A program made the position numbers and the translations under genes. A stretch of 56,033 bases of DNA, taken from contig JARFPM010000028.1 in NCBI GenBank assembly GCA_030444405.1, positions 1 to 56,033 on the forward strand, written 5' to 3'. The notes beneath the pieces are model-generated. The model saw nothing but the letters and a program-made list of their open reading frames with translations, did not search any database and had not been told where the DNA came from. Shown here piece after piece: positions 16,567 through 25,077 of this stretch. This DNA comes from Nitrospira sp. Its GTDB lineage: Bacteria; Nitrospirota; Nitrospiria; Nitrospirales; Nitrospiraceae. Every line of letters starts with the position of its first letter. Positions within the stretch are counted from its first letter, which is position 1.

Positions 16567-16954
16567 GGGGGTTCCTCCTTCCAAAATGACATTGTCCGAG
16601 ACACGAGAAGAACTTCAGAGGGGAAGAAGAGGGCCGAAGACGTAGTTGGTAAACGGCTCAGGTCAGGCTTCCGATCAGATTCTCGGTAGGAACAACATCG
16701 GTGACAGGCCGTTGAGATTCTTGTTTCATGCGAGGCCCTCCGCAGCGAAACATCATCATCGTAACAGGTATGTGCGGGAATAGCTACCCCCGATCGATCG
16801 CGTATGTCAGAACCTTCGCCCGCCATGAGTGTCGCGAGGCTTTGATGCATCCCGCCCAAGACCGCTTGTCTCTGTACTCCAAGCTGAAAGCATCTCTGTA
16901 TCAAAACTCAGAAATGATTGGCTGAATGGACTACTGACGGTAGCATACGAAGTC
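16567..16954. other. intergenic, nothing supported
   Basis: Divergent upstream regions of the RRM gene and the nuclease gene. The promoters must be here, but no clear -35/-10 pair was picked out by eye. Confidence 0.4.
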
Positions 16955-17449
16955 ATGATGACGCGTCGCATCGCAACAGGCCTGGTGCTGGCTTTGGTCA
17001 TCCTCTCTCCAGAACTCGCGCGAGCCGAGTTCGTCGCACGCGTCTTGATCGTCCACGAAGGAGACCGCCTGACAATCCACCATCAAGGCCGAAAAGACCT
17101 GGTTTATCTTCGCGATGTGGATTGTCCCGAGCTGAAACAACCCTATGGGAAACAGGCGAAACATGCCACAGCTGCCTATATCGCCAACCGTGAGGTCGTC
17201 ATACGGGATATGAAACGGGATCGGCAGGGCCGGATCACCGTCGACATCCTACTGCCGGATGGGCGACGGATTGCCCATGAGCTGGTCAAAGAAGGGCTTG
17301 CCTGGGTACAATCGGGAGGGTCTGGCGATCAAGCCCTGAAGGATATGGAAGAACTAGCCAGAGCCGCCGGCAAGGGGCTGTGGTCCGAGCCGAATCCTAT
17401 TCCTCCCTGGAAGTGGAAATCCACGAAGCCTGTCACTCGCCACCATTAG
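16955..17449 (+). CDS. exported thermonuclease (SNase-like)
   Basis: 164 residues from the first of two adjacent ATG codons; the signal peptide MMTRRIATGLVLALVILS ends near AELARA-E. The OB-fold nuclease domain shows the LRDVDCPELKQPYGKQAK block, with the Asp and Glu of the Ca/catalytic site, and QGRITVDILLPDG where the second catalytic Arg is expected. The position of the first catalytic Arg (Arg35 in staphylococcal nuclease) appears to be Tyr. The enzyme is therefore probably periplasmic; full activity is uncertain. Confidence 0.8.
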   Translation: MMTRRIATGLVLALVILSPELARAEFVARVLIVHEGDRLTIHHQGRKDLVYLRDVDCPELKQPYGKQAKHATAAYIANREVVIRDMKRDRQGRITVDILLPDGRRIAHELVKEGLAWVQSGGSGDQALKDMEELARAAGKGLWSEPNPIPPWKWKSTKPVTRHH

Positions 17450-18064
17450 AATTGATCAAAACCATTTCTTCGGCAAGAGATTAGGGTGAGAATTCTCACT
17501 CCCCATCTTCTGTGGATAACACTGTGAACAAGCCTCTTGATTAGGAGTAAGATAATAATAATGGCCTGTGTATTCATCGAATCGCCTATTTTTTAGGCAT
17601 CCGCCCCATCTCGACAGTGCCACAAGTAATAGTGGTTCCAGTCTAAGTTCCTTACTTTCTTGCATATTCCTAGGAAGATTCCTTGACATAACCCAATCGG
17701 CCCTCGTTGGTGCCGGTTCTCTTGCTAGCAGTCCAATGGCTATCCACAGGTTCAACAGCTTTCTGGGGATGACGGCTCTCAGCAACAGGAGCGAAGTTTC
17801 GTATCTGTCAAGGGGTTTGAAGAAGAAAAGACGGCTCCACCGAATCGCGAAAAAGATCTAGGGATCAATTTCTCAACACCAGAGCCAAATGGCTGTCGTC
17901 AGGCGCAATCATATCCTTTATGTTAAGAGAGCAGCTTCTGAAAGTTCCTCTTTCCTCGTTTAATGTCATCTTGTCGAACGGATGGCAATTCACGCAGCCA
18001 AGATATCCCTGCAGTCGGATCCTCAGATGGGAATCTTCCCACCCGAGGATCCGAAAGGGGAGCC
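17450..18064. other. intergenic, nothing supported
   Basis: AT-richer than its surroundings. Frames on both strands lack ribosome binding sites and family patterns. A 10-base direct repeat of CCCGAGGATC/TCGGATCCTC type near 18020-18050 is noted but not interpreted. Confidence 0.35.
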
Positions 18065-18859
18065 TCAGCTCCCGCTGACCGGCTCCAACGTGGTGGTCGG
18101 ATCAGAGGGAGAGACTCCATCAATGGTCGAATCACCATCCCTCATGGTCGATGAGGGATCAATGGATGGGTCTGATCTATCGGGGGTTGTGTTTGGGGCA
18201 GGTGGAACCATCATGTGCTCTTGGCCGATCTTGCGCAGTTCGAGATGTACCCGCCGATTCATGTGCCGACAGACGTCGCTGTTGTCGACGCAGAGCACGC
18301 CCTCTTCACCCAAGCTCACGGTCTTGATCCGGTATTCGGCGATTCCGGCATTGACCAATTCCGCCTTGACCGTGTCAGCCCGCTTCATACCCAACTGCTT
18401 ATTATAGGTCGTCGACCCCTGCCGGTCGGTATAGCCCTGAATCAACACGCCGTACTCCTCATGTTGCTTCAGCATGTCGGCCTGTGCAGACAATTGTGCC
18501 TTCCCTTCGTCGGTCAATCCCTTCCGGTCAATCTCGAAGTAGATGTCTGCATGGATGATGTCCGGGATCGAGACAACCGGAGCCGTCACCTGGGTGGGAT
18601 GGGCAGTTGACGCTTTGGCTTGGTTCATGGCCGTGGCTCTCGCAAACAGATCCGAGACGTCGGCCTGTTCCAGCTTGGCCGTCGCAGGTGTAGGTTTCAC
18701 CTGGTTGCTGGCTTGGGCATAGAGCCACACAGCAGCGAGTAACCCTCCCAGGAAGAGAACGATTCCGCCCAAGACGCAGACCTCTTTTGTATCTTTCTCT
18801 GGCCCCTTTATGGTGGGGGCGATGTTCCCTGACGAAATCTGTGACGAAGCCTGTGACAT
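18065..18859 (-). CDS. OmpA-domain protein with single membrane anchor
   Basis: 264 residues from the ATG at 18859, preceded by CAAGGAGGATTGCC; an in-frame ATG further up has no ribosome binding site. An uncleaved inner-membrane helix sits near residues 28-48. A linker follows, then a C-terminal OmpA/MotB peptidoglycan-binding domain with DIYFEIDRKGL, VLIQGYTDRQG, the NKQLGMKRADTVKAEL helix and HMNRRVHLEL. A Pro/Thr/Asp-rich tail extends past the domain. It probably links the inner membrane to the cell wall. Confidence 0.85.
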   Translation of the reverse strand: MSQASSQISSGNIAPTIKGPEKDTKEVCVLGGIVLFLGGLLAAVWLYAQASNQVKPTPATAKLEQADVSDLFARATAMNQAKASTAHPTQVTAPVVSIPDIIHADIYFEIDRKGLTDEGKAQLSAQADMLKQHEEYGVLIQGYTDRQGSTTYNKQLGMKRADTVKAELVNAGIAEYRIKTVSLGEEGVLCVDNSDVCRHMNRRVHLELRKIGQEHMMVPPAPNTTPDRSDPSIDPSSTMRDGDSTIDGVSPSDPTTTLEPVSGS

Positions 18860-19318
18860 GATGGCAATCCTCCTTGTGGTTAAACGAACAAATTGAAACT
18901 CATAACTAAGCACTCAATACTTGGCTGCGGTTTTTTTGATCCACCTCCTTTCAGCCGTTGGTTCCATGCGCCGACGGAGGATTGCTTGAGCAATGAGAGT
19001 GCCGAAGAAGAAAAGTTGGAAAGTTGAGAAAGTTGTGAGGAAAGTTGAGGGGTTAAGTAGTTAGGCTAAACCGAAGGAAGATGCGGGGACGCGAGGCCCA
19101 TCACGCCATGCGGGGATAGCCCCGCAAGAGAGAAGAAGGGGCAGCCTGGTTAGTCCTCTGCGCTGCCTCGTGATGACAAGCGGCACCGACTTGCCTATAC
19201 TTTCGGGGTGAAAACGTTCCGATGGAATTCCCGGAAGAACGAACAACTGAAAGCAGATCGCGTGAAACTGGGGTCGGATCTTGTATTGTGCATGGGACAC
19301 AGAATGGGTATCGGGAAG

Positions 19319-19581
19319 TCAGCGTAATTCGAGAGTCTGAATCACGGTTGCCTGTACTCTGACGTCACGCCGCGCCGCAATCTTCAGCATACGCACAAGC
19401 CCGGTCACTCGCACCCGATTCCCATCCTTCGGCAACGCCTCGACCGCGCTCGGCGTACAGGTTCCCAAGACCTCCACGGTCAACGAACCCGTCTCATCCC
19501 CCAGTGGAAGCGAAAAATGGTGGCAGCCGGTGAGAGCCGCGGCAGTGATGGCTGGGACCCTAAGCTTGACAAGTGGTACCT
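19319..19581 (-). pseudogene. OB-fold-like lipoprotein, 5'-truncated (repeat family copy 1)
   Basis: An open minus-strand frame without a usable start codon. It contains the end of a signal peptide with lipobox (AITAAALTGC), then GSLTVEVLGTCTPSAVEAL, DGNRVRVTGLV and a RDVRVQATVIQTLELR end. The strands suggest a small OB-fold. The same 3' end recurs in more decayed form at 22066 and 24571. The upstream part of the gene is missing in all copies. Confidence 0.55.
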
Positions 19582-19600
19582 CTCAAGGTAGCACTTGATC

Positions 19601-19795
19601 ATGGGGAAGGTTGGGCGGGGTGGGGATGTGTTTGTTACCTGGAAAGGCGATTACTCTCCCCGTCATGTAGATGTGTATCGGGACGGGGTGCTCGCCGTGA
19701 AATGGGATTTGGACGACAAACAGCCGATGATCGGGACGGCGTCGAGACGAGTCCGCGCATTGATTGAAGAATTGGACACCGAGGGGGCGTTATGA
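19601..19795 (+). CDS. small protein, first gene of a putative toxin-antitoxin-like pair
   Basis: 64 residues from ATG 19601 (a TTG at 19595 is an alternative that better fits AAGG spacing). The sequence (MGKVGRGGDVFVTWKGD, SPRHVDVYRDGVLAVKWDLD, then a RRVRALIEEL helix) resembles DUF4160-like partners of XRE-type regulators. Its stop overlaps the start of the next gene (ATGA), so translation is coupled. Confidence 0.6.
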   Translation: MGKVGRGGDVFVTWKGDYSPRHVDVYRDGVLAVKWDLDDKQPMIGTASRRVRALIEELDTEGAL

Positions 19796-20275
19796 AGATT
19801 CGATCGGTGATGTGTAATAACCGGAAGAAGGCGTTTCAAGTGAAGTCCTCAAAAGGCACATTAGTGATTCCCTATTCGAAGATCGAGGTTCGTCCGAGCG
19901 CCAGCGATCCGGTCGCCAGAGTCTTTGTCGATAAGGAATTGGGAGGAGAGGGGTTCTCCTATGTCTTGGTATCGGGCAAGGAAGGTACGGTCTATAGTGA
20001 GCAGGTTTTTGGAATACAATCAAGACCCATCCCTCTTGAGAGATGCGCTGATCTACAAGTTGACGGTTGAAGCGCAGAAGCGGATCGAGAACAGTCCGCT
20101 CTCAAAGCGGGAAATTGTCAGACGACTGCGGACATCGGCAGCGCAGTTGTACCGGTTGCTCGATCAAACCAACTGCCGTAAATCAGTCGATCAGCTTCTC
20201 TCGCTGTTACATGTCCTAGATTGTGACGTCGATCTGTTGGTCCGGAGCAGGCCTTCGTCTGGAAAAGCAGCCTAA
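19792..20275 (+). pseudogene. XRE-like regulator/antitoxin gene with a one-base frameshift
   Basis: The first half (MKIRSVMCNNRKKAFQV to YSEQV) and the second half (LEYNQDPSLLRDALIYKL, then SPLSKREIVRRLRTSAAQLY HTH and LLDQTNCRKSVDQLLSLLHV) lie in different frames. They join smoothly if one T is removed from the run of five at 20006-20010 (VLEYNQ instead of VFGIQ). It could be a real mutation, a slippage site or a sequencing error in the homopolymer. The stop codon is part of GCCTAAC at 20270-20276, a perfect attC-type core. Confidence 0.65.
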
Positions 20276-20364
20276 CGGGATCATAATTGGGGTCTCGTCT
20301 TGTTCTGTGCACGCGGTCAGCTTTGAGGTAGTAAGGCTCGTTTCTTCGGATCAGGTCGTTATGC
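20270..20364. other. attC-like site 1 (cassette boundary)
   Basis: Left end GCCTAACGGGATCA; right end GGATCAGGTCGTTATGC. Read as inverted partners (GCCTAAC / GTTATGC, each followed inward by a TGATC-like block) they match the simple-site layout of integron attC. The core on one strand is a perfect GTTRRRY (GTTAGGC). Length 95 bp. Confidence 0.45.
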
Positions 20365-20412
20365 GGGTGCGGCTGAATCAGTGTGATTCGAAGATGTGAA
20401 TCGGTGTTTGGC

Positions 20413-20715
20413 TTAAGGTTCGTCCTTGGGGGATTCCTCGCTCTGTTTGAGCCAGAGTTCAAGGAGTCTTGTCTCGCGTTCAGACTGGGAAATGTGCTCC
20501 AGCGCGAACGCGCCCGTCAAGCGATCTTCATAAAAAGCCCGTTGCTTCGCGTAGGTTTTTTTAAACGCTTCCCGCTTCAGGCTTTTCCAATTCGCATCGG
20601 ATATTCCAGTATGGGTACGCAAGAGGTTGATCTCGATGGCTTGGAACGCAAAGACTTTCGCTAACACCTTGATGACCGTTGCATTTGTCAGGAATCTTGG
20701 GCCCTTATCAGCCAT
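20413..20715 (-). CDS. hypothetical helical protein
   Basis: 100 residues, mostly helical and charged (FLTNATVIKVLAKVFAFQAI, then HTGISDANWKSLKREAFKK, ending KQSEESPKDEP). No family recognised. A second copy of its 3' half, broken by TAG, is found at 23047-23190, again next to the same repeat. The gene is probably a mobile cassette-like unit. Confidence 0.5.
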   Translation of the reverse strand: MADKGPRFLTNATVIKVLAKVFAFQAIEINLLRTHTGISDANWKSLKREAFKKTYAKQRAFYEDRLTGAFALEHISQSERETRLLELWLKQSEESPKDEP

Positions 20716-20809
20716 GACTCATCGTTTCAGTTAGGCCAAGGCACACATAACGGCACCGGCGGCGTTCTCAGCATCTTAAGAGTGGCACAGAACCTCGACG
20801 TGGAAACGA

Positions 20810-21157
20810 TCAGTTCCGCACGCCACTCCACACTTTTGCCGGATCGATAGGCTTGTCAGGATTGAGTTTTTTCGCCTTTTCCAGCAGGGCATCGGCCCCC
20901 TCCGGATAAGCCGGATCAGAAATACAACAATTATCGACCGGACAGACTGCCGCACATTGAGGTTCGTCAAAATGGCCGACACACTCGGTGCACCGCTCAT
21001 GGGTAATCACGTAAATATCGTTCCCCACGCCCTGGCCGTCGCCCACCTGATTGCCCTTCGCCTCCGCATCGCCGCGAGTTTCGAAGATGGCCTCGTTCGG
21101 ACATTCCGGCAGGCAGGCGCCACAGTTGATACATTCGGCGGTAATCAGTAGTGCCAT
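20810..21157 (-). CDS. 2x[4Fe-4S] ferredoxin (YfhL-like)
   Basis: 115 residues. Two cluster motifs: CINCGACLPECPNEAI at residues 9-24, and CTECVGHFDEPQCAAVCPVD, with the widened spacing between the second and third Cys that marks the YfhL/Allochromatium-type ferredoxins. The C-terminal helical extension is also typical. It is a soluble low-potential electron carrier. No partner enzyme is adjacent. Confidence 0.92.
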   Translation of the reverse strand: MALLITAECINCGACLPECPNEAIFETRGDAEAKGNQVGDGQGVGNDIYVITHERCTECVGHFDEPQCAAVCPVDNCCISDPAYPEGADALLEKAKKLNPDKPIDPAKVWSGVRN

Positions 21158-21241
21158 GATTCTGGCCTCCTTATTCTCTAAGATTTAAAAGGGCGCCGCA
21201 CGTCCTCTTTGTATTTCCCGCAACGGACCCTTGATGAACCC

Positions 21242-21538
21242 CTAGGCGCAATGGCTAAGGTCGTCAAGCTGTGTGATGCGCGTTTTCAGTAGATCAACAG
21301 TATATGCATGGTGCGCCTTTGTCAGCGTCTCTGTCAATGCGGCGGTTCGAAAGGAGAACTTCCGGGGAAGAATTCGGCGTCGATATAGCACGTTCATCAC
21401 CTGAGGTCGCCAACTGAGATGCAAACCTTTCTGGAGGCAATCAAGCAGGAATGCCAGGTCCACTGATGCGGGCGCCCAACTATGCCTTGACCCGGACGCG
21501 TCAGGCCCGCGCATGAGATTGAAGGGGTAGGAGCCCAT
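21242..21538 (-). CDS. uncertain open frame, perhaps a gene remnant
   Basis: 98 residues. From residue ~26 the composition is protein-like (DLAFLLDCLQKGLHLSWRPQ, RRRILPRKFSFRTAAL, helical end). The first 20 residues overlap the attC-like site at 21474-21561 and look non-coding. There is no ribosome binding site. It could be a 5'-truncated gene. No family recognised. Confidence 0.25.
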   Translation of the reverse strand: MGSYPFNLMRGPDASGSRHSWAPASVDLAFLLDCLQKGLHLSWRPQVMNVLYRRRILPRKFSFRTAALTETLTKAHHAYTVDLLKTRITQLDDLSHCA

Positions 21539-21561
21539 TGATTTGGATCAGGCCGTTATGC
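21474..21561. other. attC-like site 2 (cassette boundary)
   Basis: Left end GCCCAACTATGCCTTGACC; right end GGATCAGGCCGTTATGC. On the minus strand the core is GTTGGGC, a perfect GTTRRRY. The right half is nearly identical to those of sites 1 and 3. Length 88 bp. Confidence 0.45.
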
Positions 21562-21723
21562 GGGTGCCGCTGAATCAGTGTGAGTCGAGGATCTGGATCA
21601 TGGTTGCCGGGACTCTGACAACAGAAGGAGTTAAGGTCCCATCCATCTTGAAGAGTCCTGACGTGAGGACACAGCGAATTATGCAGTTGTTGCCACGCGG
21701 GAGTGTGGAATGAGGGGAAAGCC

Positions 21724-21963
21724 ATGAAAGCTCTTGATCGCTATGAGAAACACATTCTCTCGGCGTTCGAAGCCGGGAAACTGAAATCGACGGTGACATC
21801 CGAGGCATCGTTGGGTCGATATCGCGAGTATGCTCGTGCGGCTCTCAGCAAAAACAAGCGGGTCAACATCAGATTATCCACACCCGACCGCTCTGAAATC
21901 CGAGCGCGTGCAGCGGAAGAAGGCATTCCTTATATCAAACGCTGATTGCCAGCATTTTGTTGG
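21724..21963 (+). pseudogene. CopG-like antitoxin with a 2-base insertion
   Basis: Starts at ATG 21724 after GAGGGGAAAGCC. MKALDRYEKHILSAFEAGKL and KKRVNIRLS-type text (NKRVNIRLSTPDRSEIRARA, then AEEGIPY) match the CopG/ribbon antitoxins whose family end is GIPYQTLIASVLHKYV. Here GIPY is followed by a TATAT; removing AT restores QTLIASIL. The C-terminus then runs into the repeat module. No toxin gene is next to it. Confidence 0.55.
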
Positions 21964-22052
21964 TGAAATTGGGGTCGCATCTTGTTCTGTGCATAGCAGT
22001 GAGGAATGAGTTGAGGGGTCGGCCCTCGTTTCTTCGGATCAGGCCGTCATGC
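21934..22052. other. attC-like site 3, weak left core
   Basis: Right end GGATCAGGCCGTCATGC, left end ATCAAACGCTGATTGCC, matching as inverted partners over the inner ACG-CTGAT block. Neither core is perfect. The site contains the repeat motif TTGGGGTCGCATCTTGTTC. Confidence 0.35.
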
Positions 22053-22065
22053 CGGTATCGCTAAA

Positions 22066-22230
22066 TCAGTGTGACCCAAGAATCTGAATCTGTGTTGGCT
22101 GGATTCTGACGTCACGCGGAGCCTCAATCTTCCGCACGTGCACGAGCCCGGTCACTCGCACCCGCTCTCCACCATTCGTCCATCCCTCCACCGCACTCGG
22201 AGTACAGCTTCCCAAGACAAATCTAAGCGG
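22066..22230 (-). pseudogene. OB-fold-like gene end (repeat family copy 2)
   Basis: The frame contains VLGSCTPSAVEGWTNGG, then RVRVTGLVHVRKIEA and ends with RIQPTQIQILGSH. It is the same C-terminal module as at 19319, fused upstream to unrelated sequence without a start signal. Confidence 0.55.
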
Positions 22231-22252
22231 GAAGACTCTGATCTGCTCACTA

Positions 22253-22591
22253 TCAGACGATGCCGAGGAAGACGGCCAGTGAGCGATCGACACGCACCAT
22301 GAGTTCGTGGTCCAAAGTTCCAATGCGGGAGCCGATGGTATCCCGAGGGACGGTGACGATCTTGTCGATCATGATCTGTGAAATGTGCTGAAGGCCATTG
22401 GAGGAGGATGGCTCAATGGTCAGTCGGAACAGTGGAGCGTCAAGCATTTCGGTGGTCAACAGGCAAATCGTGACACTGCCAAGGGCGGAGAAGAGATCGG
22501 ATTGCAGAACGAGGGCCGGGCGTGGTTTGCCGCTGTAGTGACCTTTGGCAGCGACGGTCACGAGATCGCCACGTTTTACGCGCTGTCCCAA
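22253..22591 (-). CDS. mazF: MazF/PemK-family toxin
   Basis: About 112 residues from a TTG at 22591 that has GGAG 8 bases before it and overlaps the antitoxin stop by 16 bp; no ATG is available at that position. VKRGDLVTVAAKGHYSGKPR opens the fold, followed by PALVLQSDLF, CLLTTEM, QIMIDKIVTVPRDTIG and the LDHELMVRVDRSLAVFLGI end. Family members are mRNA interferases. The pair looks intact. Confidence 0.88.
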   Translation of the reverse strand: MGQRVKRGDLVTVAAKGHYSGKPRPALVLQSDLFSALGSVTICLLTTEMLDAPLFRLTIEPSSSNGLQHISQIMIDKIVTVPRDTIGSRIGTLDHELMVRVDRSLAVFLGIV

Positions 22592-22797
22592 TCGGCGATC
22601 TCCGAGATGAAGTCGAGAGTGGGCTTTTCCTGGACCGAGCGAGCGGCTAACCGCGCCTGTCGTCGACATTCGCTGGCGAATCCCTCGGTGCGCGTATCGG
22701 GCACCCAGATCTGCACCGGCCGCAGCCCCTTGTTGCGCAGGCGCCGTCGGTAGCGGTATTGCTTCTCCTTCGGAGTCAGGTTTGTTCCGGTAGGCAT
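22576..22797 (-). CDS. MazE-like antitoxin (DUF3018 type)
   Basis: 73 residues from the ATG at 22797. NLTPKEKQYRYRRRLRNKGL and RPVQIWVPDTRTEGFASEC are the DUF3018 antitoxin signature, and the tail LDFISEIADWDSA would wrap the MazF toxin. It is upstream of and overlaps the toxin gene, the standard order for this branch. Confidence 0.85.
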   Translation of the reverse strand: MPTGTNLTPKEKQYRYRRRLRNKGLRPVQIWVPDTRTEGFASECRRQARLAARSVQEKPTLDFISEIADWDSA

Positions 22798-22913
22798 CGA
22801 GAGTTCCCTTTCTGGCCTGGTCTGTAATAGGGTATCACATTTCTCGGTAACATGTGACTCAATTCTGACGAACACGCCCAGAAGAGGAAAGGGTCTGTCT
22901 CCGAGGAAGAGTG

Positions 22914-22999
22914 GGTTGGGGACAAGCCTTGTTCTGTGCATGCCGGTGAGCAATGACTTAATCAGATGGGCCCTGCTTCTTCGGATCAGGCCGTTATGC
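22914..22999. repeat. repeat module copy (attC-like right half present)
   Basis: Carries TTGGGG followed by CTTGTTCTGTGCAT and the end GGATCAGGCCGTTATGC, as at 20285-20364 and 21966-22052. The left core is not clear. It is followed by the TGAATCAGTGTGA tail shared by all copies. Confidence 0.5.
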
Positions 23000-23046
23000 G
23001 GGTCCCGCTGAATCAGTGTGATTGGAGGATCTGAATCAGTGCTTGT

Positions 23047-23190
23047 TTATGGTTCGTCTTTGGGGGACTCCTCGCTCTGTTTGAGCCAGAGTTCAGGCAG
23101 TCTGGTCTCGCGTTCAGACTGGGAAATGTGCTTCAGCGCGAACCCGCCCGTCAAGCGATCCTCCTAAAAAGCCCGTTGCTTCGCGTAAGC
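23047..23190 (-). pseudogene. second, broken copy of the 20413 gene (3' half)
   Basis: Aligned to the last ~48 codons of 20413-20715: AKQRAF, then TAG in place of Tyr, then EDRLTGGFALKHISQSERET and KQSEESPKDEP with the same stop position. Upstream similarity ends abruptly. The copy is embedded in the same repeat context as the intact gene. Confidence 0.65.
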
Positions 23191-23631
23191 AGATTTAAGG
23201 GGGGTCGGATACCTTTGCATTCGCTCGGTTGGATGGGCTTAACAGGCGAAAGATCCATGCCATTGCCTCCAAGGGATCATGTCTCTCTGCACGGCGAACT
23301 CCGCCGTTGCCGCACAGAGCCCGGCGGGATGAGTGAATCCTGACTACCTTACCCCGTCGCGGGATCTACACTTTCCTCATGCTCTGTTTCAAGTTGATCA
23401 GCGATGGCGTGTCTGTCTTCAAGTTCTAATTACGCTTTTCGACTGGTGTCGGCAGAGCCATCTCGTGGGAGTTACCCGGGAATGGTACGTCAGCAGTCCT
23501 GTCGGCACGAAACCGAGAAGCATGGAAGGAGCGACAGGATGTTGAACCCCACGACCCACGCTGGTCCAGGCCCTTGTCTCCGCCGCAATTTTGCAGGACG
23601 ATACAGACCGCACGAGACCTGAGAGAAGGTG
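23191..23631. other. intergenic, decayed sequence
   Basis: Includes a GGGGTCGGATACCTTTG motif (about 23204-23220) that recurs near 24507, 25999 and 31695 and resembles tails associated with REP-type transposases. No gene supported. Confidence 0.4.
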
Positions 23632-24054
23632 TTATGAGAGGGGGGCCTCTGACGACACGCCCACGAAGTAGAGGTGCTTCTCTCCGGTGAGATGCTGCGG
23701 CTGGACGATGTAGTCGCCTGTCATCGAGGGAATCCAGATGGACTTAGCCACCTCCATGTTTCCTCCCGTCGTCGCCCACGCGAGGCCGCCCACAATGCCT
23801 CCGCCGATCGCATAGGCCATTTTCGCGGCACCATAGGGAATGGTGAGAGCCCAGCAGGCTGCTTGGAACCCGGCTGCCTGGGGGCTGGCTAGGTTCGATG
23901 GGCTGGACGGGCTCGATTGCGATGGACTCGTCTCGGATATGTCTTCACCATGAGCCAGTACAGATTCCCCTGTCACGACCAGTACTGTGCAGAAGATAGC
24001 CCCAACAAGAAGCACCCGCCAGGCCTGCACCCGTAGAAAGCGATTCGTGCTCAT
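23632..24054 (-). CDS. exported hypothetical protein with glycine-rich membrane segment
   Basis: 140 residues. The signal peptide VLLVGAIFCTVLVVTGESVL ends at LAHG. A Ser/Pro-rich linker (SPSQSSPSSPSNLASPQ) follows, then a hydrophobic pair of segments with AIGGGIVGGLAWATTGG, and a C-terminal SMTGDYIVQPQHLTGEKHL. It is probably inserted in or attached to the outer membrane. No family name known to me. Confidence 0.6.
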   Translation of the reverse strand: MSTNRFLRVQAWRVLLVGAIFCTVLVVTGESVLAHGEDISETSPSQSSPSSPSNLASPQAAGFQAACWALTIPYGAAKMAYAIGGGIVGGLAWATTGGNMEVAKSIWIPSMTGDYIVQPQHLTGEKHLYFVGVSSEAPLS

Positions 24055-24570
24055 GGCTGTTCTCCAGTGGTGAGGTCAGTTCAACGTGCAAGACTAGCAC
24101 GAGTGCTCGCTTACGCGCTACTGGGGCTTCTTCGGGACGGGAACTCCGTGATCGGGGTGTGTTCTGGGCCCAAGTTTGCCGGCCTTTTCAGAAGTGGCCC
24201 TGGCCTCGCCCTGCCGATCCAGTTTGTCTAACGCAAACGTACTTCAGCCAACTCCCGCAAGGCTTTCGAGGCCGATGGTACGCCACCGTGTTCGAGATCT
24301 CGGGGCATTAGATTTCTCCTTAATTATTCAAACCGTTCTTCTCGATGTCTCCCACCTGACAAGGAGCCCAGGGGAGATCAATAAGAACATGACCGCAAGC
24401 TTTTCTACAGGCCCTGAGCATGGTCCCGCAATCGCGCCCGACACTGAAAGATTCTCTCTCAAGCAGGGAACAAACGGCGCTCCTGGGCTCGTAACCATGG
24501 ATGTAAGTGGTCGGATACCTTTGTGTTCATTCGTTTATTCGGAGGAGGTTGTCATGTGGGCATCGCTAAA
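24055..24570. other. intergenic, nothing supported
   Basis: Long frames exist on the plus strand but read as low-complexity Pro/Ser/Thr text without a ribosome binding site. A GGTCGGATACCTTTGTG motif (about 24507-24523) repeats the one at 23206. Confidence 0.4.
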
Positions 24571-24760
24571 TCAGTGTGACTCAAGAATCTGCATCTGTGT
24601 TGCCTGGATTCTCACGTCACGCGAAGCCTCACTCTTCATCACGTGTACGAGCCCAGGTACTCGCACCCGATCCCCATCTTCGACAACGCCTCAACCGCAC
24701 TCGGCGTACAGACCCCCAAGACTTCCACGGGCAACGAGCCCGTCTCATCCTCCGGTACAA
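24571..24760 (-). pseudogene. OB-fold-like gene end (repeat family copy 3, frameshifted)
   Basis: LPVEVLGVCTPSAVEAL is in one frame and RVRVPGLVHVMKSEASRDVR with QILESH and stop in another; a one-base slip near the DGD/NR turn joins them. No start codon is present. Its tail has the same ATTTAGCGATG continuation as copy 2. Confidence 0.5.
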
Positions 24761-25077
24761 AGGAGGCTCGCCCATAGAGGAGACACAGCTTGCGAGGAGA
24801 TGGGGGGCTAACTGCCAGCAGATGAGGAAACCGTCTTATTTAGGGGGGGGCGGACTCTGTTGATTCGGTCCCGGCAGTATGTGAGCCCATTCAGGAAAGG
24901 CGGTTATGCCGATCCGCATAAGAACCAGTGGCAAATGGCTCGACAGTCGCAACCCATTGAACCGGCGGCGGTCAGGACGTATTGTTCATGAACAGTAGCG
25001 GCGTGTCATACGGACAGAATTCGGTGGATCCGGCGCATATGTGGATCGGCCTAAACATTGTTAGGCGGGGCCTACAG
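24761..25077. other. intergenic with attC-like right half
   Basis: No gene. CGGCCTAAACATTGTTAGGC (25047-25066) reads like the L'-R' side of an integron attC, ending in a perfect core GTTAGGC at 25060-25066. A possible left partner GCAACCCATTGAACCGG begins at about 24949. Confidence 0.4.

Noticed and set aside
24176-24811. 211-codon plus-strand open frame
   Set aside because: It crosses a decayed minus-strand gene end and an attC-like piece; low-complexity Pro/Ser/Thr text and no start signal.
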